A stretch of 64,000 bases of DNA from Prorocentrum cordatum (lineage: Eukaryota > Sar > Dinophyceae > Prorocentrales > Prorocentraceae). The position numbers were made by a program, and so were the translations under genes. The notes beneath the pieces were generated by a model. The model had not been told where the DNA came from and searched no databases. It was given only the letters and a program-made list of their open reading frames with translations. Location of the stretch: NCBI GenBank assembly GCA_963575745.1, contig CAUYUJ010005014.1, forward strand, positions 112,001 through 176,000, written 5' to 3'. Numbering within the stretch: position 1 is the first letter of the stretch; every line of letters begins with the position of its first letter. Below, one piece after another: positions 10,100 to 21,489 of this stretch.

Positions 10100-12640
10100 C
10101 TCGGCGGGGTCGAGGCTCGGGCCCCCTCGCCAAATGGCTCGGGCCCAAGTGGCTTGAGCGGAGGGGTCGGATGGGGAGGGCGCGCGCGAGCGGAGGGCTC
10201 GCGCGGCGGGCGGCGGGGCAGCGAGGCCTGGCCGATGCAGAGCGCTCGGGCAGGGGCTCCGCCCCGCTGCCGCGTCGAAATGGGCGGGGCAACGGAAGCT
10301 CGGCGGCGGGGCATCCTCGGAGCTCCCCGCGCAGGAGGCACCGAGGGCGGACATTTTTATATGCGCATACATATAGATACACACACATGCAACTATGCCT
10401 GCGTACATGCATGCATGCATGCATCTGCATATGCACACGCACCCTCCTACGAAAAGTGCAAGTACCTCCAAGTAGGGCTTGGCGCATAAAATCGTCGGCT
10501 CTCGGGCGGTAATTTATGCACCGCCATCCTCCCCTAATGTCAAGGAGCACTCCACAGGATGGTGTCTGTGTATATATTGTGAGCGGCGGAATGTCGTCGC
10601 GCGTTTCCGAGAATCGCCGCTGGCGCCAGTCGCGAATCGCCGCTGGCGCCAGTCGCGTTTCGCAGGCGCGTCGCGGAGCGCCTCTGTCGTGCTCCAGCAT
10701 GTTCCCTCCCCGCTGCCCCCCCCCCCCCGCGGGTTCGCGGGGCTGCGTCGGCGGCGCGCGGCGGGCAAGGGCGGTGCGCCCCCGGGCGGGGGCGGGGTCG
10801 AAAACGAAGGGGGCGGGCATCGAAGGTTTGGGATATGCGCGCGCAGTGGCGCGCGAGCATCTCGTGGCGAACGGTTTCAACGCGCTTGTTGCAATCTCTG
10901 CTAGTTTGTCGCTCTCGCTCGCGACCCGCCCGCGATCCGCCCGCGACCCGCCCGCGATCCGCCCCTTCGCTTTGACGAATCGATTTGCAACGGAACGCTC
11001 GCAGCTGGGGTTGATCGGAGAGGGCGCGCGAGAAGGCAAACTACCCTTCTGAGGGCCACGCTGCCGCGTGAACGCAGAGCGCGCGGGTCTCTTTGTTCGC
11101 TCCAGCCTCAGGCATGTCTGAACGAGCCATCGCCGAGACAGCTCCCACCCCGCGGCGCCGCGCTCTGCGGCCCGCCCGCGGCAGCGCCACCTCTCGCAGC
11201 GCGATGGCCCCGAGGCCCCGAGGGCAGACGGAGGGAGATGACCCCGCCGCGTTCTACACCAGAGACAACCGACCATGCACAACGGGCAGGGCCCCGCCCC
11301 CCGCGCGCCCGAGGGGCCCAAGCGAAAAGGTTCTGGACCCCGGGGCCGAAAAACGACGCGACACGACGGAGAGGACGGACCGCCTGGCACGACACCCGGG
11401 ACGGGAAGCCCAGGGATGGGGCACCTGGCCCGAACGGGGGGCCGGCGCGCCAAGCGACCCCCTGGGGAAAGGGACCGCGCTTTTGGCGGCAGTCCCCAAG
11501 TACCGGGGCTTGTCGGAGGCCCAGCGCCCCCCGCCTGCGCCAGGGGGCCGAACCCCGCTCCAGGGGGCCCCCCCGGGGCTTTAGAGCGCGCGGGTCGCGA
11601 AACACAGGGCGCAAGGGTACCCTTGACGTGGCAGGATCGACCAACAAATAATCAACCTCGCCTGTTATGCATGTGGCGCCTGCGGTGGGCGCCTGCGGGG
11701 CCTTGCAGACTGCCGGCGGCCCCGCCGCCCCCTCCGCTGCTATCCGCCAGGTTGAGGGGGCGGCGCGCCGACCGTGCCGACCGCGCCCGACGCGACCAGT
11801 CTGAGGACCACCGCGCGGCGGGGGGCCAGTCCACAGGAACCCCCCCGCAAGAAACCCAGCCACGAGACCCCAGGAAGTCCATTGATTCTTGGCGTGGAAC
11901 GTCGAGCCTCTCATCGCAGAACCATCGAAGCCCAAGAGACCCAGGGCACTCTGGAGGCAGGCAGGGCGCGTTTTGGCATGGGTCTCCACTATATCGCAGC
12001 TGCGCCCCGCCACGACAATCCCAGTGGGGGTGCGCCGCCCTCGCGATGGCGGAAGGCCAACGCACTCTGCGGCGCCCCCGATGACGTGGGAACAGGGCGA
12101 GGGCAACGCGCCGAGGTCGAATGCGGAGCGCGCAGCACCGTCGCGCATGCCGGCGTGCGACGCATGCTCATGAATCGGGGCGCACCAACTGATGCCGACC
12201 CGCTCGCCCCCCATGCCTCCGAACAAGAATGGCGAGGAAGTCGTGCACAGATGCTGCGCGATCGGCCACCGCGTCCCCCGACTTGTCCCAAGTGAAGGGC
12301 CCATCTACGCTGATCTCCCAGCGGGGCATGCATTTTCATCGGAACCGCGACCACGCCCGCCCCCACACATCGGGGGTTGCCAAAGGTGCCCCTGGCCCCT
12401 GGCCCAAGGTGCCCCCAGCTTTAGCTCAATTTTGGACCCCCTGGGGCCGCCTGGGCTTCGTGAGGGGTGCTCGAAAGACCACGGGGGCCTCCTTGGAACT
12501 CCTGGGGGCACCCTGGGCCAGGGGCACGTCTTGCCACGCCCGAACATACAGCGGAGGCCGATGGGGCGGCGGCCAAGCTGCATGGGCGGCTCGGGCAGGA
12601 GCGCGAACATGGTGGGCAAGTTGCGGGGCCATCGGCGTGG
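10100..12640. other. No gene recognised; minor tandem repeats
   Basis: Two tandem 23-bp units containing the palindrome CTGGCGCCAG lie at about 10611-10660. A 20-bp GCGACCCGCCC/GCGATCCGCCC repeat lies at about 10916-10965, and GCATGCATGC words near 10400. One plus-strand phrase near 11.9 kb (LAWNVEP) resembles the start of LINE endonucleases, but nothing consistent follows it. Confidence 0.5.
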
Positions 12641-12647
12641 CCTCCCA

Positions 12648-12822
12648 TGCCTCCTCCTCCTCCTCCTCGTCCTCCTCGTCCTCCTCGTCCTCCTCGTCCT
12701 CCTCCTCCTCCTCCTCCTCCTCCTCCTCCTCCTCCTCCTCCTCCTCCTCCTCCTCCTCCTCCTCCTCCTCCTCCTCCTCCTCCTCCTCCTCCTCCTCCTC
12801 CTCCTCCTCCTCCTCCTCCTCC
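12648..12822. repeat. (TCC)n microsatellite, about 175 bp
   Basis: The tract is uninterrupted TCC for most of its length, with a few CGTCC variants at the left end. The long Ser, Leu, Pro, Arg or Gly homopolymer ORFs read through it are artefacts of the repeat. Confidence 0.95.
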
Positions 12823-13206
12823 CCCCTTCCACTTCCATCTCCTCCCCCGAGAATCCCCGCGCCCCTGCGCCGCGATCGGGGCGAAGTTCATGGGCCCAGC
12901 CCGAAATGGCGCCGCCTGCTCGCACTCGCGGGGCGGCTTGACCCAGACGACGAGCCACTCGTCGAGGATGGCCTCCGCCGCCCCCGAACCCACCTGCGGC
13001 AGCTCCTCGGCGTCGGCAGGGGCCGTGGCCGGCGATGCCTCGCCCCGCTTCTCCTCAATGAACCAATGGGTGGATAATGATGGCGATGGTGATGGTGATC
13101 GCAATGGCAGGGATGAGTGGGGGCGAGGATGAGGACGGGCGGGGCGTGGGGAGTGGCGCCGGGGGGTGGCGGGGGACGCGGGGGGCATTTACACGCGCGC
13201 ACACGC

Positions 13207-13208
<2 letters not shown>

Positions 13209-13258
<50 letters not shown>

Positions 13259-13273
13259 GTATGTATGTGTGTG

Positions 13274-13324
<51 letters not shown>

Positions 13325-13340
13325 TATATATATATATGTA
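13209..13340. repeat. (TC)n followed by (TA)n microsatellites
   Basis: About 40 bp of TC dinucleotide lead into TATATG/TGTATG words and then about 60 bp of TA dinucleotide. There is no coding potential. Confidence 0.95.
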
Positions 13341-13549
13341 TACAAGACTGCAGTGGCGCTTCGCGCCATGCACCTCGGTCCTTGAAGTTTGGTATGCAGG
13401 CGGAATAGCAGGAAGGTGAAGCCGACAATTTAGCGATAACTCTTTGTTGCCTTTTCCGGCATCGCCGCTACAATAATGTTATTCGTGATCCTTCCCCAAT
13501 GTTTATTTGCCCTTATTTTCGCCATCCTCCTCAGCTCTTTTCTGCGGGG

Positions 13550-14230
13550 GCTCCTCCTTGGAGAGCCTCTGGGGGCCTCGCAAAAGTTGTTTCAGGCTTC
13601 CTTAAGGCCTTCTGGAGGCCTCCTGGGTCTATTCTGGGGGCCTCTGGGGGCTTCCTCGGGCCGCCCTGCCTCCAACCGCGGTCTCCCTGAACGACAAGGT
13701 CACGATTTGGAATGCTTCGGAGGGTGTCTTTGGGCCATCTTGGGCCGCCATGGGGCTCTCTGAGGGCCATCTTGGACCCGTGTTGTGCCGTTTTGGGGCT
13801 GGACTTCCTGGAAGCCCTTTCGGATGGTTGTGGGGGCGATTTTGGAGCCTCCCAGGCGGCTTCGGACGCCCAGAAGACCGCCGTCTTGGAGCGTCCGGAA
13901 GCCGAAAAAAGGAGAACCCCAAAATTCACTAACAAACCCACAGAAAATCAATTGTTTCTGCCTCTGAGGGCCTTCTTGGGCGTGCTCTTGGAGGCCTCTT
14001 TGGGGCCGTCCTGGAGGCCTCTTGGGCCATCTTGGGGTCACGTCGGTCACTCTTGGAGCGCTCTTGCGCTGTCTCGGGGGTCCCTGGGACGTCTCCGATG
14101 ACCCCCCTGATCGCCCTAGGTGTGCTGGGAAGGCTTGGCAAAACGCCCTGCGAGGTCCGGGAACCGCTTCGAGGCCCGTCCGGAGGGCCCCAAAGCCCCA
14201 GATCCCGGGAGTCCGGTTTGGGAGGGGGGG
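13550..14230. repeat. CTTGGGGCC repeat block, forward orientation
   Basis: Words such as TCTTGGGCC, CCTCTGGGGGCC and CATCTTGGGCC recur at roughly 12-18-base spacing through the block. The same family returns at 14.9-15.5, 16.6-17.7, 19.1-19.8 and 20.7-21.3 kb, some blocks reversed. I find no protein. Confidence 0.75.
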
Positions 14231-14389
14231 GCGGGATTTCCCGCCGCCTGGGTTTATAAAAATATAGGAAGAAGAATTAATTTCTGTTCGCAGTGAGTTG
14301 TCCACTCCACTGCTCGCGCAAATATCCCACCCACCCACCCGCAACTTGGCTTGCAAAAATTCTTAAGACCGTGACGGTGGGTACCAAAT

Positions 14390-14800
14390 GGCACTTGGCA
14401 ACGACAGCGACACCGACCACGACAGCGACAACGACGACGACGACGCCGCCGACAACGGCTACAACGACGCCAACGACGTCTCCAACGACTTCGACGACGC
14501 CGACTACGACAACAACGACGACGACGACACCGACGACGACGACGACACCGACGCTGACGACGACGACGACGACGATGACAACGACAACGACGATGACAAC
14601 ACCGACGACGACGACGACGACAACAACGACACCGACGACGACGACGACGACGACGACGTCAACGACGCCGACGCCGACGACGACGACGACGACGGCAGCG
14701 ACGACGACGACGACGACGCCGACATCGACGACGACGAAGACGACGATGAAGACGACGACGACGTCGCCAACGAAGACGACGACGAGGGAGGAGGGAGGAC
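14390..14800. repeat. GAC/AAC trinucleotide tract, about 410 bp
   Basis: The tract is nearly continuous GACGACGAC with AAC and GCC variants. It would read as poly-Asp, poly-Thr or poly-Arg and is not considered coding. Confidence 0.95.
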
Positions 14801-14839
14801 GACGACGGCGACAACGGCCGTCTAGGGGCCCTCTTAAGC

Positions 14840-16030
14840 CGTCTTGAGGCCTTCGTTGGCTGGCTTGGACGTTGGGGAGATCCACGGAAGCGAACATGCT
14901 GAAAGTATACGCTTCCAAAGGGAATGGGGCCAATTTGGCCTCCTGGGGCCTCCTTGGGGGGCCTGTTGGAGCTGTCTGAGGGCGTCTTGGGGCCCTTCGG
15001 CCTGTGTGAGGCCATCTTGGGGCCTTTCGGGACGCTCCTGCGGCCCGCCGGGGGTGACCTAAGAGCCTCTTGTGCAGTCTCTTGAACTCCCTTTGGGCAA
15101 TCTTGGGGCCTCTTCGTCTTGGACGCCCCTTCGACCGTCTTGGGGCTCTCTCGGGCCCTCTTGGGGCTCTCTGGAACCGTCTTGGGGCCTTCTTGGGCCG
15201 TCTCGGACGCTGGGAAGATCCACGGAAACGAACATGGGAAACATATACGTTTTCCAAAGGGAATGGGGCGATTTTGGCTTCCCGGGGCCTTCTTGGTGGG
15301 CCTCTTGGAACTGTGTTGGGGTGTCTTGGGGGGCCTTCGGCCTGTATTGAAGCCATTTTGGGGCGTCTCGGAACGCTCTTTGGGCCCTCCCGGGGTAACC
15401 TGGGAGCCTCTTGGGCAATCTCGGGGCCCTCTGGGGGTGACTTCAGAAAGCCTGTTGGGCAATCGGGCAGCCTCCTCGTGAGGTCCAAAGCCGGAGAAGT
15501 GCCCACGAAGGGGCCGCTGGAGCCGTCCAAATTCTATTGGGGGGGGTCGGGGGGGGAGCCATCCTTGGTGTCAGATAGTATAGATTATATATATGTATAT
15601 ATATATATATAGAACATAAATAAATACACACACACACACACACCTGCAAACAGATAAATCAATAAATGCCGCTCCCCCGAAGCCCCGGGTCCCACACCTC
15701 CCCGCCACATCTCGGGAACGCTCCCCGTACCACTATCCTGGCCTTTCTAGGGAGCCTCCACAGGAGCCCCCAGAATGCGAAAGGATGGCCCAAGACGCTC
15801 CCAAGCAGCCCAAATCAGCCTTCCGACGGCTCTCGAGGCTCCCAGGTGGCCTCCAAAAGACCCCAAGAGAGGTCCGAGAGGCGTCCCGGGAAAGCCCGAA
15901 GAGGCCACAATCGTCGAATCCGATTGTTCTTACAATGTTTTTGGCTTCTCGCGTTTTCGAGCTTCCAACGGTCCAAGAGCGCGCCTATTGGGCCGTCTTG
16001 GAGGCTTCTTGGGATGTCCTGGGGCGATCT
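14840..16030. repeat. CTTGGGGCC repeat blocks around (TA)n/(CA)n
   Basis: A forward block with an internal duplication (GGGAGATCCACGGAAGCGAACATG near 14.88 kb, again near 15.21 kb, each followed by TTCCAAAGGGAATGGGG) runs to about 15.47 kb. TA and CA dinucleotides follow at 15.58-15.65 kb, then a reversed block from 15.66 kb. The reversed block resembles 17.47-17.65 kb. Confidence 0.7.
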
Positions 16031-16149
16031 TGAGGTTCTCTGATGCCGTCGTGGACGCTATTCATACCCAAGGAAGATGCTAAACATAGATGCTTCCCCA
16101 GAGAATTGGGGCGATCTTTGAATCTTGCGGCTCTCAAACGTGTTCTCTC

Positions 16150-16570
16150 ATCCGTTCGGTTCCTGTTCGGGGGTTTGTTCGGTTCCTGTTCCGGGGTTTG
16201 TTCGGTAGAAGTTCGGACATTGGTTCTGGAGTTTGTGGGTTTGCTGTAGTTTCACTTCGGCACACCCCATCACGTGGATCGTGCCCACAAGGAGCACCAC
16301 CCAAAGGCCCAGAAGGTTGTACAACGCCCCTCCCGCCCATGTTGGCACACCTGTCACGCGAATCATGCCCCAGAATAGGCATCTTTGCATGGCGTGCCCG
16401 CGCCCATTTCGGAACATGCCTGGCACGGGACGTGCCCAGAGGAGGTCCACCTGCGGCCTCAGTGGGCGTGCTCGCGCGGCCCTTCACGCGGAACATGCCT
16501 GGCACGGGACGTGCCCAGAGGAGGTCCACCTGCGGCCTCAGTGGGCGTGTTCGCGCGGCATTCACGCGGA
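16150..16570. repeat. Short tandem words and a 79-bp tandem duplication
   Basis: GTTCGGTTCCTGTTC units are repeated near 16.15-16.21 kb. A 79-bp unit beginning CGGAACATGCCTGGCACGGG occurs at 16410 and again at 16489 almost without change, with weaker related copies upstream. Confidence 0.8.
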
Positions 16571-16619
16571 TCGTGCTCCACAAGGAGTTCAACGCACCCG
16601 TGCAGGACGCTGCTGGAAG

Positions 16620-17800
16620 TCGTCTTTGAGGCCTGTCTTCGCCGTCTTCGAGCCTGCTTGGAGCGCTTCGGGGCTGTTTTGAAGGCAATCACAGGCGTCT
16701 TGAGTCCTCTTGGGCCGTCTTGGGGCCCTCATGGGGCCGTCTTTGGGATATCTTGGGCCGTCACAGGGCTATCGTGGAGGCCTCTTGGGAGCTCTGGGGG
16801 CGATCTTGGGAGCCTCTCAGGCCATCTGGACCGTCGGCAGGCAGAACAACAAAAATGCACAAATCCTTCAAAAGCCAACCGCAAATGTATGATGTTAGCT
16901 TCTTCGGGCTTCCATAAGGGATGTCTTGAAGGCGTCTTGGCCGCCTCGGAAGCTATCTGGAGCGATCTGGACTCCGTATTGAGCCGTGTGGGATGCATCT
17001 TGGGCCATATGGGCTCCCAAGACCGCTCCAAGACCACCCCAAAGACCTTCAGGACGGCCCCAAGACGGGCCAAGAAGGCTCCAAGACTGCCGAAGAGGCG
17101 TCCAGGCAGCCCCCGACCACTCCAGAACAGGCCCAAGATGGGCCCAAGAGCGGGGCCAGGAGGCTTCAAGAGAGCTCCGAGAGGCCTCCGGGACCACTCA
17201 GAGGCCCCCAACACACCCCCGATCCCAGAGAGGCCCCAAAAAAGACCCCGACGAGGCTCCAAGAACAGCCCAAGAGAGCTGCGAGAGCCGTCCCGAGAGA
17301 GCCGAAAGAGGGTAAAATCGTTGATGTCCAATGGTTTTTGTAATGTTTTTCGCCTTCTCATGTTTTCCCGCTTCCAACCCTCGAAGATCGAGGATTTTGG
17401 GAGAGGAAAGAACGGAATTCCCCAAATTCCTTCTTCTTTTTTATTGTCAAAATGGGACTCATACTCGGAGATCCCACACATCCCCTGACATCTGGCCGGT
17501 ACCGCGCCTCCGGGCTTCCCGGGGGGCCCCCAAGACGCCGAAGGACAGCCCATGATGACCCCAAGGAGCCCCCAGAACGTAAAGAACGGCCCAACACGCT
17601 CCCGCGCAGCCCGAGACACCCTTCCGACGGCTCTCCAAGCCTCCAGGAGGCCTCCAGAGCCTCCAGGGGGTCCGGAAGATCCCACACCCCCTGAGGGCCC
17701 GGCTAACAAAACCCCCGAGGCACCAACAAGAAACAGCGCCGAACAGCGCTGAGGAACTGCAAAACATGGAAATCCAGCATTTTTTTGTTTTTCAAGTTTG
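16620..17800. repeat. CTTGGGGCC blocks facing each other near 17.0 kb
   Basis: The word family runs forward to about 17.0 kb (GCATCTTGGGCCATAT) and then reversed (GCTCCCAAGACCGC). The reversed part from 17.0 to 17.45 kb matches 19.03-19.50 kb in inverted orientation, including CCTCGATCTTCGAGGGTTGG-like and CCTCGTCGGGGT-like segments. The 17.47-17.70 kb part matches 19.62-19.79 kb in inverted orientation. Confidence 0.7.
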
Positions 17801-18700
17801 GCCCTCGGTCTGATCTTGCAGAAAAGACGACAATTCAGACCGCCCTCACCTCCCAAAAAAGAACCCATGAAGGCTTTGAAGGCCCCAAATCGTTGAATAC
17901 CTAAAAAGGGAATTTATGATCTCTGCGTTTCCGCAATTCCCCTTCTATGCGACTCTGAGGCTTGCGCAGGGCCTCCAAGGAATTCAAAAGGACGCAAGAA
18001 GCGACCAACATGAGATTACATGAGTTCGCCGATCAAGCCTAGCTAGAACTTGAGCGCGCGCGAAGCGCGCGATGGTTCTAGTATGTATGTATATGTGTAT
18101 GTATATGTGTATGTATGTATGTATGTATGTATGCATGCATGTATGTATGTATGTTTGTATGTTTGTATGTTTGTATGTTTGTATGTTTGTATGGTTGTAT
18201 GTTTTATGTTTGTATGCGTGTATGCTGGTATGTTTGTATGTATGTATGATGTATGTAGAAACGCATGCATGTATGTATGTATGTAGGAATGAATGAATGT
18301 ATGTACGTATGTATGAATGTACGTACGTACATATGTATGTATGTATGTGTGTGTATACATGTACATATACATAAACGTATACAAATAGCTGTATCCACAG
18401 ACGTATAAACTAGAACCATCGCGCGCGCTTCGCGCGAGCTCAAGTTCTAGCTAGGCTTGATGGGCGCACGCATGGGACATCATCCGTGTCGTTTCTTGCA
18501 TCCAGAGACTCTCTTGGAGGCCCTGCGCAAGCCTCGGAATCGCATAGAAGGGGAACTGCGGAAACGCAGCAATCATTGATTGCCGTTAGGTACTCAACGA
18601 TTTGGGACCCTCGAAGGCTTCCTGGATTCTTATCTGGGGCCTTAACTGTGGTCTGTTGTGCAAGAGTAGACAGGGGGGCGAACTTGAAAAAAACTGAATG
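17800..18700. repeat. Large palindrome with TATG microsatellite core
   Basis: Arms of about 280 bp face each other across a core of about 325 bp of TATG/TACA words (18083-18408). The inner 50 bp of each arm (18032-18082 and 18409-18461) are nearly identical in reverse complement and include AAGCCTAGCTAGAACTTGAG. Farther out, GAGGCCCTGCGCAAGCCTC and CGCATAGAAGGGGAA are found on both arms. The inner arms also contain a GCGCGCTTCGCGCG hairpin. Confidence 0.85.
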
Positions 18701-19029
18701 GTGGGATTGTAGTGCCTAGGCTGTGGGTTAGAATTTTCCTGCACGCAGGCCACGGTTTGTTGGGATGCCTCTCGGGGTCTTCGTGCAAAAATAATCAGGG
18801 GGTGAGTTTGGAACACATCTAAAATTCCACTGCTTCAACTCATGGGATCATGGGATCTCGACTTCTACAATGGTTTCAGGGGCAGCCAAGAGGACACGAA
18901 GACGATCCAAGAGAGTGTCAAGACAGCGTCAGAGAGTTCAACAGCATTCTCGAAATGTTTTTGCATGTGACCCCGAAATCTTGATGGGGCTCGAGGGAGT
19001 GGATAGGGAGTAGAAGTCCCAACTTGAAA

Positions 19030-19790
19030 AAAAGAATATCTGGAATTCCCTTTAAACAAATCCTCGGTCTTGGAGCGTTGGAAGCGGAAAAACGTGGAAG
19101 GCGAAAAACGTAGACAAAAACTGGAAAGCAACGATTTTACCCTCTTCGGGCTCTCTCGGGACGGCTCTCGAAGCTCTCTTGGGCTATTTTTGGGGCCTCG
19201 TCGGGGTTTTTCTGGGGGCCTCTCAGGGGTCTGGGGTGTGTTGGAGGCCTCTGGGGGGTCCCGGAGTCCAGGGGTCTGGGGTGTGTTGGAGGCCTCTGGG
19301 GGGTCCCGGAGTCCTCTCAGAGGTCTCTGGAGGCCTCCTGCTCCCGCTCATGGGCAAATCTTGGGCCTGTTCTGGGGTGGTCTGGAGCTGCCCTGGGCGC
19401 CTCTTCGGCAGTCTTGGGGCCGTCTTGGCCCGTCTTGGGGCCGTCTTCGGGGCCCCTTGGGCGGGCTCAGGGCGGTCTTGGGGGCCTCTTCGGCCGTCTT
19501 GGAGAGCTGGAAGCATAAAATAGTGAGAAGGCCAAAAACCTTGGACAAAACAATGAACATTAAATATTTCAAGTTCTCCGGGCGCTCTCGGGAGGCCTCT
19601 CGGAGCTCTCTTGAGGTCTTTTGGAAGCCTCCTGGGAGCCTGGAGAGCCGCCCGAAAGCTATCCTGGGTTGCTTGGGAGCGTCTTGGGCCTTTCTTTGAC
19701 GTTCTGGGGGCTTCTTGGGGTCGTCTTGGGCTGTCTTTGGGCAGTGTGGGGGCTCCCCGGGAGGCCAGGAAGCGCGGTACCGGGAGCGTA
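19030..19790. repeat. CTTGGGGCC repeat copy, inverted partner of 17.0-17.7 kb
   Basis: It contains a direct 45-bp duplication (GGGGTCTGGGGTGTGTTGGA at about 19218 and 19273). Together with the reversed copy at 17.0-17.45 kb it extends the palindrome around 18.25 kb, although the stretch 18.70-19.03 kb is not matched on the left. Confidence 0.7.
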
Positions 19791-19869
19791 CTCGAGATGT
19801 GAGCGAGGTGGAGGACGCCCCGGGAGGGGGCCTGGCGTATTTGTGTATATATATATATGTATATTAGAT

Positions 19870-19995
19870 ATTTTTATAGAGAGAGAGAGAGAGAGAGAGC
19901 GAACGATATCAGAAGAGAAAGATAGAGAGATGGATGGAGAGTCGAATAGAGATGGAGAGAGAGAGAGATAGAGAGAGAGGGAAGCAGATATGGTG
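19870..19995. repeat. (GA)n microsatellite
   Basis: AGAGAG tracts are interrupted by ATGG and GATA words. No gene is visible between this and 20.66 kb. A CATGAGACATGAG/CTCATGTCTCATG inverted word sits near 20.63 kb. Confidence 0.9.
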
Positions 19996-20659
19996 GACGA
20001 ACGAAGAATGGATGAAGGGAGGGAGGGTCCTGATGTTCTCCTGTCCTGCGCGTTGTTCGAAGCGCCCCGATTGCGCAGGCGCGCAAGCAAACTTAATAAC
20101 AACTGCCCGAACATGTGGGCACGGACTGTACTCCGCAACCCTAGCCAAACTGTGCGAGCAGCATCTAATCTAGAATGCTCTAGGGAAATTTGTGATGTAG
20201 TCGAAAACTCGGCTTGCATAATGCTGCAATGCTCCGTGCCACGAACATGCAATCTGGATCGCCCTCGCTCTCATGGCGAGACGTCCGCGTAACCGGCTGG
20301 TCCCCTCAGTCCCCTCTTGTTCTTTCTCGAAGTCCCCTGGGTGCGCCGAAGGCGAGGCATTTTCTGGAACGCCTCCGGAAAGTGGTGTTCATACCGGCTT
20401 GTGTTCTGCTGGTGCGGCACAGGCTGGCTCCGACAAGGGTCGAGACAACTCGGGCTGGCCTCCAATGCTGCCCACGAGTTTGACCTGGTTTCCTAGGATG
20501 GCTCCCAGGTGGGCCAAGACCCTCTCAACGATGCACCCAAGAGGTGGAAATCAATTACCACCGTCCAGGAGACCTGTTTTGGCTTCTCGCCTTTTCGGTA
20601 GCAGATGGGCATGACTCATGCCCATCTCATGTCTCATGCCGCATGAGACATGAGATGCC

Positions 20660-21300
20660 TCCGCATGCCCCCAAGACAGTCCCAGAAGGCTCCAAGAAAT
20701 TGCCGACTGGATGCACAACTCAAATTCGACGGGCCTCACAAGCACCTCAATACTGTCACCACGCTACCAAAAGGAACGCTACGTTCACCAGCCCAGCGGG
20801 CCAAAGGCGTGCTAGAATCTCCAGAAGAGGCTCAGAGCTGTTGTGCATTGCTGATTCGCGCGCGGGACGGCCCTTAGGATCCCCGGAGGAAAAATACCCA
20901 AGTCAATCCCAGCAAATTTGGGTCGAAGATGCCGAAACTCGCAGGCCGGGGGGGGGTTCAGGACCCCGAGCGGAAGCCCAGGAGCGCCCCAAGGGAATTC
21001 AAATGCGGTCCTAGAGGTCTCGAGACGTGCCAGTAACGCTCCAAGACGGTCCAAAATGGCCTCAAGGCGGCCCCCAAGTCATCCCCGACACGCAAACATC
21101 ATTGATTATCCTTAGGTGTTTGATTGTTCTAGGACTTCCGGCAGTCCAAGACGGCAGAGATCGCTCCAAGACGGTCCGAGAGGCCTGCGAAAGAGCCCCA
21201 AGACGGTGTAAGAGGGCCCCAAGACGGTCCACGAACCCCCCAAGACGACCCGAGAGGGCGTCACGAGGGCTTCCGAAACCGCCAGACGAGGCCCGATGAA
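20660..21300. repeat. CTTGGGGCC repeat block, reversed
   Basis: CCCAAGACGG and CTCCAAGACGGTCC words recur throughout. There is no recognisable protein. Confidence 0.7.
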
Positions 21301-21489
21301 TCCTCAAGAAGCCACTACTCGAGGAACAACCACGGCATAACCCTAGGAGCAACGAGCCCCTTCTCCTTCTGTCAGCGTCTTGGCTGCAGGAGGGCCCCAG
21401 ATTCGAGGCGGCTGGAGGGTCCTCGCTGTATAAGCCAAGAGAACAATTGCCAAGAGGGGGATGAGCGAACGAACGCCGGAGTCGTGCGC

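Larger units (their letters stand above)
4470..10100 (-). mobile_element. Decayed dinoflagellate LINE (EEP-RT-RNase H), inactive
   Basis: Successive minus-strand segments in different frames spell the usual order of an abundant type of dinoflagellate non-LTR element: an N-terminal Cys-containing and coiled-coil region, an endonuclease-like part, an RT and an RNase H. Frames change many times, several stops interrupt the reading, and the RT active site is altered. It is therefore a genomic fossil. Assignment rests on motif order and family resemblance read by eye. A translated search against dinoflagellate RT proteins would settle the borders. Confidence 0.65.

Noticed and set aside
11100-12300. 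Plus-strand endonuclease-like phrase LAWNVEP near 11.9 kb and overlapping minus ORF of about 400 codons
   Set aside because: Only one short phrase fits. The expected ETH, GGD and SDH motifs are not found in any frame downstream.
12192-13188. Long ORFs on both strands with Leu, Ser, Pro, Arg or Gly homopolymers
   Set aside because: They are frames through the (TCC)n tract. The parts outside the tract show no motif and all six frames are similarly open.
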